In this document: positions 54,149 through 62,292 of the stretch, in pieces
Position numbering within the stretch: position 1 is the stretch's first letter
How the letters are laid out: every line of letters begins with the position of its first letter
Source of the DNA: Umezawaea sp049997955
Lineage (GTDB): Bacteria; Actinomycetota; Actinomycetes; Mycobacteriales; Pseudonocardiaceae
Assembly: GCA_049997955.1 (NCBI GenBank)
Contig: JAEBDY010000004.1
Span: 124,001-188,000, forward strand
DNA length: 64,000 nt
Direction of reading: 5' to 3'
Notes under the pieces: model-generated
What the model saw: only the letters and a program-made list of their open reading frames with translations
Told to the model about the DNA's origin: nothing
The model's database searches: none
Translations under genes and position numbers: made by a program

Positions 54149-54162
54149 ACCAAGCACTTGCT
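54149..54162. promoter_or_regulatory. KstR2-type operator (exact match)
   Basis: ACCAAGCACTTGCT matches AnCAAGnnCTTGnT at all fixed positions. It lies in the divergent gap between fadE30 and fadD3, 12 bases before the fadD3 ATG and 51 before the fadE30 start. Confidence 0.88.
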
Positions 54163-54174
54163 TTGGAGGTCGTG

Positions 54175-55725
54175 ATGAACCTCGAACTCGGCAAGCACAC
54201 CATCCCCGCCGCCCTGGACGCGGCCGCCCGGCGCTTCGGTGACGCGGAAGCGTTGGTGGACGGGGACATCCGGCTTTCCTGGGCCGACCTGCGCGAGCGG
54301 GTCCGCACGGTCGCGCGGGCGTTCGCCGCGCTGGGCGTCGAGGCGGGCGACCGGGTCGCCCTCTGCTCGCCCAACACCCACCACTGGGTCGTCGCGGCAC
54401 TCGGAGCCGTGCACGCGGGCGCGGTGCTGGTCCCGGTCAACACCCGTTTCACCGCAACGGAAACGCTCGACGTCCTGCACCGGTCCCAGGCCCGCGCGCT
54501 CGTGGTCGTGGGAACCTTCCTCGGCGTCGACCGCCTCGCCCTGCTCCGCGCGACCGGCGAGGAACTGCCCGGAATCGTCGTGCGGGTGCCCGTCGTCGTC
54601 GACGAACCCCGTGCGGACGGCGTGGTCGAGTGGGCCGACCTGGAAGGGCTCGCCGCGACCGTTCCCGATGCGGTGGTGGACGAACGCGCGGCGGAGGTCA
54701 CGCCGGACCAGGTCGCCGACATCCTGTTCACCTCCGGCACGACCGGGCGGAGCAAGGGGGCGATGAGCGCGCACCGGCAGTCGCTCGGCGTCGCCGAGGC
54801 GTGGGCCGAGCGCGGCGAACTCACGCGGGAGGACCGCTACCTGGTCGTCAACCCGTTCTTCCACAGCTTCGGCTACAAGGCCGGGATCCTGGCGTGCCTG
54901 ACGCGCGGCACGACCATCCTGCCGCAGCGGGTGTTCGACGTCGCGGAGTCGATGCGGCTCGTCGAACGGGAGCGCGTCACCGTGCTGCCCGGTCCGCCGA
55001 CCGTCTACCAGAGCATGCTCGACGACCCCGGCCGCGCCGAGCGCGACCTGTCCAGCCTGCGCCTCGCGGTGACGGGAGCGGCCACCGTGCACGTCGCGCT
55101 GGTCGAGCGGATGCAGCGGGAACTGAGCTTCTCGCTGGTGCTCACGGCCTACGGCCTGACGGAGGCCGTGGTCGCGACGATGTGCCGGTCGCGGGACGAC
55201 GCGGAGACCGTGGCGCGGACGTGCGGATCCGCGGCGGCGGACTTCGAACTCCGGTTGGGCGACCGGGACGAGGTCCTGCTGCGGGGTCCGAACGTCATGC
55301 TCGGCTACCTGGACGACCCGGCGGCCACCGCCGCGGCCGTGGACGCCGAGGGGTGGCTGCACACCGGCGATGTCGGCCGGATCGACGACCGCGGCCACCT
55401 CTCCATCACCGACCGGCTCAAGGACATGTACATCTGCGGCGGTTTCAACGTCTACCCCGCCGAGGTGGAGCAGGTGCTGGCGCGGCTGCCGGGCGTGGCG
55501 GAGTCGGCCGTGGTCGGCGTGCCGGACCAACGCCTGGGCGAGGTGGGCGTCGCCCACGTCGTCACCGCTCCGGGCCACGCCCTGTCCGCCGACGCCGTCG
55601 TCGAGTTCTGCCGCGGCAGGCTGGCGAACTACAAGGTCCCCAGACTCGTCGAGTTCCACCCCAGCCTGCCCCGCAACCCCGGTGGCAAGGTCCTCAAGCA
55701 CCTGCTGCGCAGGGAGAACGCATGA
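54175..55725 (+). CDS. fadD3: HIP-CoA ligase FadD3
   Basis: A 516-residue AMP-forming CoA ligase. LFTSGTTGRSKGAMSAHRQ is the adenylate loop, GYKAGILACLTRGTTILP, YGLTEAVVATMCR and CGGFNVYPAEVE are conserved. FadD3 activates HIP (the C/D-ring propanoate left after A/B-ring loss) to HIP-CoA, the inducer of the KstR2 regulon. GGAGG lies 5 bases before the ATG at 54175. It overlaps the downstream hydratase (ATGA). Confidence 0.9.
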   Translation: MNLELGKHTIPAALDAAARRFGDAEALVDGDIRLSWADLRERVRTVARAFAALGVEAGDRVALCSPNTHHWVVAALGAVHAGAVLVPVNTRFTATETLDVLHRSQARALVVVGTFLGVDRLALLRATGEELPGIVVRVPVVVDEPRADGVVEWADLEGLAATVPDAVVDERAAEVTPDQVADILFTSGTTGRSKGAMSAHRQSLGVAEAWAERGELTREDRYLVVNPFFHSFGYKAGILACLTRGTTILPQRVFDVAESMRLVERERVTVLPGPPTVYQSMLDDPGRAERDLSSLRLAVTGAATVHVALVERMQRELSFSLVLTAYGLTEAVVATMCRSRDDAETVARTCGSAAADFELRLGDRDEVLLRGPNVMLGYLDDPAATAAAVDAEGWLHTGDVGRIDDRGHLSITDRLKDMYICGGFNVYPAEVEQVLARLPGVAESAVVGVPDQRLGEVGVAHVVTAPGHALSADAVVEFCRGRLANYKVPRLVEFHPSLPRNPGGKVLKHLLRRENA

Positions 55726-56555
55726 CCGTCGTCCAGTACGAGCGGCGTGGCGCGATCGCCGTCGTGACCATGAACCGGCCCGAGTACCGCAACGCGCAGA
55801 ACTCCGCGATGACCTACGCGCTCGACGCCGCGTTCACCCGTGCCGTCGAGGACGACGAGGTGTCGGTGGTCGTGCTGGCGGGCGCGGGCGAGCACTTCTC
55901 GGCGGGGCACGACATCGGCTCGCCCGGCCGGGACGTGGACACCTCGTTCGAGCGGAAGTCCGTGCTGTGGTGGGACCACGTCGGCAAGGAGGGCGGCGAC
56001 CTGCGGTACGCCAGGGAGATGGAGGTCTACCTCGGCATGTGCCGCCGGTGGCGGGAGATGCCGAAGCCCGTCATCGCGATGGTGCAGGGCGCGTGCGTCG
56101 CGGGCGGGCTGATGCTGGCGTGGGTGTGCGACCTGGTCGTGGCGTCGGAGGACGCGTTCTTCGCCGATCCCGTGGTGCGGATGGGGATTCCCGGCGTCGA
56201 GTACTTCGCCCACCCGTGGGTGCTCGGTCCGCGCGCGGCCAAGGAGGTGCTGTTCACCGGCGACCGGTTCGACGCGCACCGCGCGCGGGAGTGGGGCATG
56301 GTCAGCCGGGTGGTGCCGCGCGCCGACCTGGAGGCCGAGACGCACCGGCTCGCCGAGCGGATCGCCACGATGCCGCGGTTCGGCCTGGCGCTGGCCAAGC
56401 GCGCGGTCAACCAGTCGGAGGACCTGATGGGGATGCGGGCGGGCATGGACTCGGTGTTCGGCCTGCACCACTTCGCGCACGCGCACAACGCGGAGGTCGG
56501 CGAGGACTCGTTGGCGGGCATGGACGCCCGCGCCATGAAGAAGGCCGGGGACTGA
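55722..56555 (+). CDS. Enoyl-CoA hydratase-family protein in the KstR2 operon
   Basis: A 277-residue crotonase-fold protein. GEHFSAGHDIG and GACVAGGLMLAWVCDLV are the oxyanion-hole segments, and a charged insertion (about 70-105, DVDTSFERKSVLWWDHVGKEGG) is unusual in length. It is translationally coupled to fadD3 and followed by fadE31 after 3 bases. No such gene is next to fadD3 in M. tuberculosis as I remember it. It is the best candidate for the hydration step after FadE30. Confidence 0.82.
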   Translation: MTVVQYERRGAIAVVTMNRPEYRNAQNSAMTYALDAAFTRAVEDDEVSVVVLAGAGEHFSAGHDIGSPGRDVDTSFERKSVLWWDHVGKEGGDLRYAREMEVYLGMCRRWREMPKPVIAMVQGACVAGGLMLAWVCDLVVASEDAFFADPVVRMGIPGVEYFAHPWVLGPRAAKEVLFTGDRFDAHRAREWGMVSRVVPRADLEAETHRLAERIATMPRFGLALAKRAVNQSEDLMGMRAGMDSVFGLHHFAHAHNAEVGEDSLAGMDARAMKKAGD

Positions 56556-56558
56556 CCG

Positions 56559-57683
56559 GTGGACCTCGACCTCGACGACGCGACGCTGGAGTTCCGGGAC
56601 GAGGTGCGCGCGTGGCTCGCGGAGCACGTGCGGCGACTGTCCTCGATGGACACCGAGAGCGGTTTCGCGCAGCACCGCGGGTGGGAGCGCGAACTGGCCG
56701 ACGCGCGGCTGTCCGTCGTGTCGTGGCCGGAGGAGTTCGGCGGTCGGGGCGCGTCACTGCTGCGCTGGGTGGTCTTCGAGGAGGAGTACCACGCCGCGGG
56801 GGCGCCGGGCCGGGTGAGCCAGAACGGGATCTTCCTGCTGGCGCCCACGCTGTTCGCGCACGGCACGGCCGAGCAGTGCGAGCGGCTGCTGCCGGCGATG
56901 GCGCGGGCCGACGAGGTGTGGGCGCAGGCGTGGTCGGAGCCGGAGGCGGGCAGCGACCTCGCCGCGATCCGCAGCCACGCGGTGCGCACCGACGGCGGCT
57001 GGCTGCTGCGGGGCCAGAAGACGTGGAGCTCGCGGGCGGCGTTCGCGGACAGGGGGTTCGGGCTGTTCCGGACGGACCGCGCCGCACCGCGCCACCGCGG
57101 GCTGACCTACCTGCTCTTCGACCTGCGGGCGGACGGCGTGACCGTCCGCCCGATCGCCCAGCTCGACGGCGAGCCCGGTTTCGCCGAGATCTTCCTCGAC
57201 GACGTGTTCGTGCCCGACCGGGACGTGCTCGGCGAGGTCGGCGACGGGTGGCGGGTGGCCATGAGCACCGCGAGCAGCGAGCGGGGCCTGTCGCTGCGCA
57301 GCCCCGGCCGGTTCCTGGCCTCGGCGCACCGGCTGGTGGACCTGTGGCGGTCCTCGCCGGACAGCGCGCTGCGGGATCGGGTGGTCGACGCCTGGATCGG
57401 CGCGCAGGCCTACCGCCTGCACACCTTCGGCACGGTCACCAGGCTGGACGAGGGCGGCGCGCTCGGCCCGGAGTCCAGCGTCACCAAGGTGTTCTGGTCG
57501 GAGCTGGACGTGGCGCTGCACGAGACGGCGCTCGACCTGCTCGGCCCGTGCGCCGAACTGGAGGGCGAGTGGCTGGACGGCTACCTGTTCTCGTTGGCGG
57601 GCCCCATCTACGCCGGGACCAACGAGATCCAGCGCGACGTGATCGCGGAACGGCTGCTCGGACTGCCGAGGGGTGACCGGTGA
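56559..57683 (+). CDS. fadE31: Acyl-CoA dehydrogenase FadE31-like
   Basis: A 374-residue acyl-CoA dehydrogenase. AWSEPEAGSDLAAIRS, WLLRGQKTWSSRAAFAD, FLDDVFVPDRDVLGEVGDGW and IYAGTNEIQRDVIAERLLGLPRG are family segments. It heads the FadE31-FadE32-FadE33 set that in mycobacteria acts on the ring-derived CoA esters. GTG start 3 bases after the hydratase stop; GTGA overlap with fadE32. Confidence 0.88.
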   Translation: MDLDLDDATLEFRDEVRAWLAEHVRRLSSMDTESGFAQHRGWERELADARLSVVSWPEEFGGRGASLLRWVVFEEEYHAAGAPGRVSQNGIFLLAPTLFAHGTAEQCERLLPAMARADEVWAQAWSEPEAGSDLAAIRSHAVRTDGGWLLRGQKTWSSRAAFADRGFGLFRTDRAAPRHRGLTYLLFDLRADGVTVRPIAQLDGEPGFAEIFLDDVFVPDRDVLGEVGDGWRVAMSTASSERGLSLRSPGRFLASAHRLVDLWRSSPDSALRDRVVDAWIGAQAYRLHTFGTVTRLDEGGALGPESSVTKVFWSELDVALHETALDLLGPCAELEGEWLDGYLFSLAGPIYAGTNEIQRDVIAERLLGLPRGDR

Positions 57684-58558
57684 GGTTCGCGCTGTCCCCC
57701 GAACAGGTCCGGTTCGGGGCCGTCCTGCACGACTTCCTGGCCGCGGGCCGCCGGGACCTGGCCGAGGTCGGCGTCACGGCGCTGGCCGTGCCGGAGCGGT
57801 CGGGCGGGCTGGCCGCCGATCCGGTCGACCTCGTGGTCGCGTTCGAGGAACTCGGCCACCACGCCGTGCCCGGCCCGCTGGTGGAGTCGGTCGTGGTGGT
57901 GCCGACACTGCTGGCCGACGTCGGCGAGGACCGCTGGCTGCCGGACCTGGCGTCCGGGCGGATCACCGCGTCGCTGGCGTTCCCGCCGCACGTCCCGTGC
58001 GCGCACCGGGCCGACCTGTACTTCCTCGTCGACGGCGACGAGCTGCGCGTGGCCGACCCCGTCGAGGAGTTGCCGTCCGTGGACCCCACGCGGCGGATGG
58101 TCGAGGTCGTCGGCGGCGCGGTCCTCGGGACGCCCGCGCGACCGGGTCGGGCGTTCGACCTCGGCGTGCTCGCCTGCGCCGCCCAGCTGCTCGGCCTCGG
58201 CCGGGCGATGCTGGAGATGGCGACCGCGCACGCGCGTCAGCGCACCCAGTTCGGCAGGCCGATCGGCGGCTTCCAGGCGGTCAAGCACCAGCTCGCGGAC
58301 GTCCTGATCGGCCTGGAACTGGCCCGGCCGCTGGTGCACGGCGCGGCGGTCACCTGCGCGAGCCGGGACGTGTCGGCGGCCAAGGTCGCCGCCGGGGACG
58401 CCGCGCACCGCGCCGCGCGCACAGCGCTCCAGGTGCACGGGGCGATCGGCTACACCGCCGAACACGACCTCGCGCGGTGGCTGACGAAGACCCGCGCGCT
58501 GGTCGGCGCGTGGGGTGGGCCGTCGATGCACCGGACGCGCGTGCTGGAGGCGCTGTGA
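57680..58558 (+). CDS. fadE32: Acyl-CoA dehydrogenase FadE32-like
   Basis: A 292-residue short acyl-CoA dehydrogenase subunit. The N-terminal domain is shortened, while RQRTQFGRPIGGFQAVKHQLADV and QVHGAIGYTAEHDLARWL are present. Small size and adjacency to fadE31 and fadE33 suggest a heteromeric complex. GTG overlaps the fadE31 stop, and its stop overlaps fadE33. Confidence 0.88.
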   Translation: MRFALSPEQVRFGAVLHDFLAAGRRDLAEVGVTALAVPERSGGLAADPVDLVVAFEELGHHAVPGPLVESVVVVPTLLADVGEDRWLPDLASGRITASLAFPPHVPCAHRADLYFLVDGDELRVADPVEELPSVDPTRRMVEVVGGAVLGTPARPGRAFDLGVLACAAQLLGLGRAMLEMATAHARQRTQFGRPIGGFQAVKHQLADVLIGLELARPLVHGAAVTCASRDVSAAKVAAGDAAHRAARTALQVHGAIGYTAEHDLARWLTKTRALVGAWGGPSMHRTRVLEAL

Positions 58559-59592
58559 CCGCCGAACACCTCGCGCTGCGCGACTCCGTCCGCGGCCTGT
58601 TGGCCAAGCACTCCGACGTGCGCGCGGCGATGTCGTCACCGCGCGGCTACGACACCGACCTGTGGGCGCGGCTGTGCGGGGAGATCGGCGTCGCCGGGCT
58701 GGCCGTCCCGGAGGTCTACGGCGGGCTCGGTGCCGGGCTGGCGGAGTCGCACGTCGTGCTGGAGGAACTCGGACGCACCCTGACCCCCGCGCCGCTGCTG
58801 GGCTCGGCGGTGGTGGCGGCGCAGGCGTTGCTCGCCTCCGGGTCGGCCGACGCGTGCGGGCGGCTGCTGCCGGGGATCGCGGCGGGGTCGACTCTCGCCG
58901 CGCTCGTGTGGGCGGGCGCCGATGGGCGGTGGGACGTCGAGGACGTCGCCGTGACGGCGTCGGGCGCGCTCGACGGCACAGCGCACTACGTGCTCGACGG
59001 CGACCTCGCGGACGTGCTGCTCGTGGCAGCTCGGGGATCGGACGGGGTCGTGCTGTACGAGGTAGATCCGGGACAGGGTGGGGTGCGGCGCGAGCACGTG
59101 CCCGCGATGGATCCGACTCGCCGGTTGGCCACCGTCACGCTGACCGGCGCGGTCGGCCGCCGCCTCGGCCCGGCGGCGCTGCCGCACGTCCGCGACGTCG
59201 CCTGCGCGGCGCTGAGCGCGGAACAGGTCGGCACCGCCGCACGCTGCCTGGAGCTGACGGTCGCGTACACCGGCACCCGCGTCCAGTTCGGCAGGCCCAT
59301 CGGCGGCTTCCAGGCCCTCAAGCACCGGATGGCGGATCTGCACGTGCTGGTGGAGACGGCGCGGTCGGCTGCTGGGGCCGCTGGAGGGGATTCGGTTTCT
59401 GCCGCGGTTGCGAAGGTGCATTGTTCGGAGGTCGTTTGTCGGGTGGCAGGCGAGATGATCCAATTGCACGGGGGGATCGCGATCACGTGGGAGCACGACG
59501 CGCACCTGTACTTCAAGCGGGCGCATGGGAGTGCGCGGCTGTTCGGGTGTCCGGGGGAGCATGTGGCTCGGTTGGGGGGTTTGGTTTTCTAG
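58555..59592 (+). CDS. fadE33: Acyl-CoA dehydrogenase FadE33-like
   Basis: A 345-residue acyl-CoA dehydrogenase subunit. AVPEVYGGLGAGLAESHVVLEELG, GTRVQFGRPIGGFQALKHRMADL and QLHGGIAITWEHDAHLYFKRAHG are conserved. The last 200 bases use T-rich and G-rich codons (GTT, TTT, GGT) unlike the rest of the gene, suggesting a recent or relaxed 3' end. It is the last gene of the fadD3 operon, followed by repeats. Confidence 0.87.
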   Translation: MTAEHLALRDSVRGLLAKHSDVRAAMSSPRGYDTDLWARLCGEIGVAGLAVPEVYGGLGAGLAESHVVLEELGRTLTPAPLLGSAVVAAQALLASGSADACGRLLPGIAAGSTLAALVWAGADGRWDVEDVAVTASGALDGTAHYVLDGDLADVLLVAARGSDGVVLYEVDPGQGGVRREHVPAMDPTRRLATVTLTGAVGRRLGPAALPHVRDVACAALSAEQVGTAARCLELTVAYTGTRVQFGRPIGGFQALKHRMADLHVLVETARSAAGAAGGDSVSAAVAKVHCSEVVCRVAGEMIQLHGGIAITWEHDAHLYFKRAHGSARLFGCPGEHVARLGGLVF

Positions 59593-59614
59593 TGCGGGGT
59601 TTGTTGGGGCTGGT

Positions 59615-59713
59615 GAGCTGCTGCTCCGGTTGTTGGAACTGCTGAGCTGCTGCTCCGGTTGTTGGAACTGCTGAGCTGCTGCTCCGGTTGTTGGAACTGC
59701 TGAGCTGCTGCTC
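59615..59713. repeat. 29-bp tandem repeat, 3.4 copies
   Basis: The unit starting GAGCTGCTGCTCCGG recurs at 59615, 59644 and 59673, each copy identical, with a fourth truncated after 12 bases at 59702. GCTGCTG and TTGTTGG sub-repeats are present within each unit. Confidence 0.9.
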
Positions 59714-59727
59714 GGTGCCGTTGTGCT

Positions 59728-59843
59728 GTGGCCGATTTGACTTGGGGCCCCTCGATTTGACCCTTTGTCGGGCCAAAACGGCAGGGGGTAAGGCCGCAGC
59801 CCGACAAATTTTAAGGGTCAAATCCCCCAAGTAAAATCGGCCA
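59728..59843. repeat. Long imperfect inverted repeat (possible MITE or bidirectional terminator)
   Basis: The left arm (59728-59774) reads GTGGCCGATTTGACTTGG and later ATTTGACCC-TTTGTCGGG. The right arm (about 59798-59843) is its complement: CCCGACAAA-GGGTCAAAT and CCAAGTAAAATCGGCCAC. The arms differ by small indels (CCCTCG on the left; TTTTAA on the right). A loop of about 25 bases separates them. AT content here is higher than in the surrounding genes. Confidence 0.8.
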
Positions 59844-59941
59844 CGTTCCGTGGCGCTCGTCTCGCCTCGGTTGTGGGTCCAGTGGCTCGTCTCACGTCGG
59901 TCGTGGTCGTGGTTTCGTCCTTTGCTTGTCCCGCCTCAGAG

Positions 59942-60508
59942 CTAGATCCAGTCCGACTGGCGAGGCCAGGTGAGGAGGTTGTCCAGTACTTCTCCTGGCC
60001 AGCCGCGGTTGTCCGGGGCTGTTGTGTCCGCTGCGGCGTAGCGGCCGCGGTAGAACAGCAGTGGGCGGTTGTCGTGGTGTTCGCCCAGGTCTACGACTCT
60101 GCCGATCACCACGTGGTGGTCGCCCGCCTCGTGCACGGCCTCCACCGTGCAGTCCACCCAGGTCAACGCCCCGTCCAGCACCGGGGCTCCGGTCGACGAC
60201 GGGGTCCACCCCACGTGGTCGAACTTGTTCGCTCCGCCGGTGCCGAACACGGTTGACACCGCTCGCTGCCCCTCGGCCAGGACGTTCACGCAGAAGTGGC
60301 CCGCCCGTTCGATGACCGGCCAGCTCCGCGACGACTTGGCCGGGCAGAACAGGACCAGCGGTGGGTTCAAGGACACCGCCGCGAAGGCCTGGCAGGCGAA
60401 TCCCACGGGCTCTTCGCCGTCCACGCTGGTCACGATGGTGACGCCCGTGCAGAAGTGGCCCAGCACGGTGCGGAACCTGGCCGCGTCGATTCCGCTGTGG
60501 ACCGTCAC
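59942..60508 (-). CDS. hsaB: HsaB, flavin reductase component
   Basis: A 188-residue flavin reductase. FRTVLGHFCTGVTIVTS, PVGFACQAFAAVSLNPPLVLFCP and FCVNVLAEGQ are typical of the HpaC/HsaB type. It supplies reduced FMN to the oxygenase HsaA for 3-HSA hydroxylation. GTG at 60508 overlaps the hsaC stop (GTGA). Order hsaA-hsaD-hsaC-hsaB equals M. tuberculosis, and the length is within one residue of its HsaB. Confidence 0.93.
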   Translation of the reverse strand: MTVHSGIDAARFRTVLGHFCTGVTIVTSVDGEEPVGFACQAFAAVSLNPPLVLFCPAKSSRSWPVIERAGHFCVNVLAEGQRAVSTVFGTGGANKFDHVGWTPSSTGAPVLDGALTWVDCTVEAVHEAGDHHVVIGRVVDLGEHHDNRPLLFYRGRYAAADTTAPDNRGWPGEVLDNLLTWPRQSDWI

Positions 60509-61407
60509 CGGCGCGTGCCGACGCTGAAGTCGTGGCCCCACAGGCTGACCGCCGTGCTCTCGCGGGCTATCCACTCCTCGTCCGAGACCTGCCTGCCCTC
60601 GGTGCCGAACTCGATGTCGAACCCGCCGGGCGACTTCATGTAGAACGACAGCATCAGGTCGTTGACGTGCCTGCCCAGCGTGGCCGACAGCGGCACCTTG
60701 CGGCGCAGCGCGCGGTCCAGGGTCAGGCCCACGTCGTCGGTTTCGGCCACCTCGACCATCAGGTGCACGATGCCGCTCGGCGTCGGCATCGGCAGGAACG
60801 CGAGGCTGTGGTGGCGGGAGTTGCAGCCGAAGAACCGGAGCCACGCGGGCGCGCCGTCTGCCGGCCGTCCGACCAGCTGCGGTGGCAGGCGCATCGAGTC
60901 GCGCAGCCGGAAGCCGAGGACGTCGCGGTAGAACGCCAGCGAGGCCGCGTCGTCGTTGGTCGACAGCACCACGTGACCGAGCCCCTGCCCCTCGGTCACG
61001 AAGCGGTGCCCGTACGGGCTGACCACCCTGCGGTGCTGGAGCGCGGCCCCGTGGAAGACCTCCAGGGTGTTGCCGGACGGGTCGTCGAAGCGGATCAGGC
61101 CGGTGACCCTGCGATCGGCGAGATCGGCGTCGTCGCCCTCCTTCACCGTCACCCCGGCGGCCGCGAGGCGTTCGCCGACCTCGACCAGCTCGGCCTCGTT
61201 CGCCACCTCCCAGCCGGACTGGGCCAGGCGGTCGCGGTCACCGGGGACGACCACCAGCCGGGCCGGGAAGTCGTCCATCCTCAGGTACAGCGCGTCGGGG
61301 TCGGCGCCCTTGCCCTCGACCATGCCGAGGACCTTCAGGCCGAACTCGCGCCACCGACCCATGTCGGTCGCCTCGATCCGGAGGTAGCCGAGCGAACGGA
61401 TTCCCAT
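60505..61407 (-). CDS. hsaC: HsaC, extradiol ring-cleavage dioxygenase
   Basis: A 300-residue Fe(II) extradiol dioxygenase. The 2-His-1-Glu ligands are His145 (GLGHVVLST), His215 (GIVHLMVEV) and Glu266 (GFDIEFGTEG), the same positions as in M. tuberculosis HsaC. It cleaves the aromatic A ring of 3,4-DHSA. ATG at 61407 lies 5 bases after the hsaD stop. Confidence 0.95.
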   Translation of the reverse strand: MGIRSLGYLRIEATDMGRWREFGLKVLGMVEGKGADPDALYLRMDDFPARLVVVPGDRDRLAQSGWEVANEAELVEVGERLAAAGVTVKEGDDADLADRRVTGLIRFDDPSGNTLEVFHGAALQHRRVVSPYGHRFVTEGQGLGHVVLSTNDDAASLAFYRDVLGFRLRDSMRLPPQLVGRPADGAPAWLRFFGCNSRHHSLAFLPMPTPSGIVHLMVEVAETDDVGLTLDRALRRKVPLSATLGRHVNDLMLSFYMKSPGGFDIEFGTEGRQVSDEEWIARESTAVSLWGHDFSVGTRR

Positions 61408-61412
61408 GCGTC

Positions 61413-62279
61413 TCACTCCCCGTCCGTGAGGAAGTCGATCGCGAGCCTGTTGAACTCGTCGAACTTCTCCAGCTGCGCCCAGTGGCCGCAGCGGCCGAAC
61501 ACGTGCAGCTGCGCGCGCGGGATGAGCTTCAATGCCAGCAGCGCGCCGTCGAGCGGGTTGACCCGGTCCTCGCGGCCCCACACCAGCAGCACCCGCTGGC
61601 GCAGCCGGTACGCCTCCCGCCACAGCATCCCCTGCTCGAACGAGTCGGGGCGGGTGAACGAGGCGCCCATGGCGGCCATGGCGCGCAACGACTCCGGGGT
61701 GCTGGCGGCGGCGAAGCGCTCCTCGACCAGCTCCTCGGTGATGAGCGACTGGTCGAACACCATGGTGCGCAGGAACTCCTCCAGCTTCTCCTTGGTCGGC
61801 CCCGGTTTCGCGCCGAACCTGGAGAGCTTGCGAACGCCCTCGGTCGGGTCCGGCGAGAACACGTTCACGCTCAACCCGCCCGGCCCCATCAGCACGAGCC
61901 TGCCCGCGCGGTCGGGGTGGTCCAGCGCGAACCGCACCGCCGCTCCCCCGCCGAGCGAGTTGCCGAGCAGGTGCGCGCGGTCCACGCCGAGCACGTCGAG
62001 CAGGCCGTGCAACGCCCGCGCGCTGTGGGTGAAGTACTGGTCGTGCTCGGTCGGCTTGTCCGAGCGGCCGAACCCCGGCTGGTCCACCGCCAGCACCCGG
62101 AAGGTCTTGGCGAATACCGGGACCGTGCGGCCGAAGTTGCTCCACGCCGACGCCCCCGGCCCGCCGCCGTGCAGCAGCACCACGGTCGTGCCGTGCTCGG
62201 CGCCCGCCTCGTGGTAGTGCAGCCGCAGGTCGCCCACGTCCGCGTAGCGGCTGGTGGCGTCGAAGCCGAGCGCTGTCAC
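61413..62279 (-). CDS. hsaD: HsaD, C-C bond hydrolase
   Basis: A 288-residue alpha/beta-hydrolase of the meta-cleavage product type. The catalytic triad reads as Ser108 (GNSLGG), Asp235 (GREDRVNP) and His263 (CGHWAQLE). It splits 4,9-DSHA to HIP and a hydroxy-diene acid. GTG at 62279 is behind GAGGTGGGGG. It follows hsaA after 13 bases. Confidence 0.95.
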   Translation of the reverse strand: MTALGFDATSRYADVGDLRLHYHEAGAEHGTTVVLLHGGGPGASAWSNFGRTVPVFAKTFRVLAVDQPGFGRSDKPTEHDQYFTHSARALHGLLDVLGVDRAHLLGNSLGGGAAVRFALDHPDRAGRLVLMGPGGLSVNVFSPDPTEGVRKLSRFGAKPGPTKEKLEEFLRTMVFDQSLITEELVEERFAAASTPESLRAMAAMGASFTRPDSFEQGMLWREAYRLRQRVLLVWGREDRVNPLDGALLALKLIPRAQLHVFGRCGHWAQLEKFDEFNRLAIDFLTDGE

Positions 62280-62292
62280 GTCGTCCCCCACC

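Noticed and set aside
59615..59713. CRISPR array
   Set aside because: Copies are contiguous with no spacers, and no cas genes are present.
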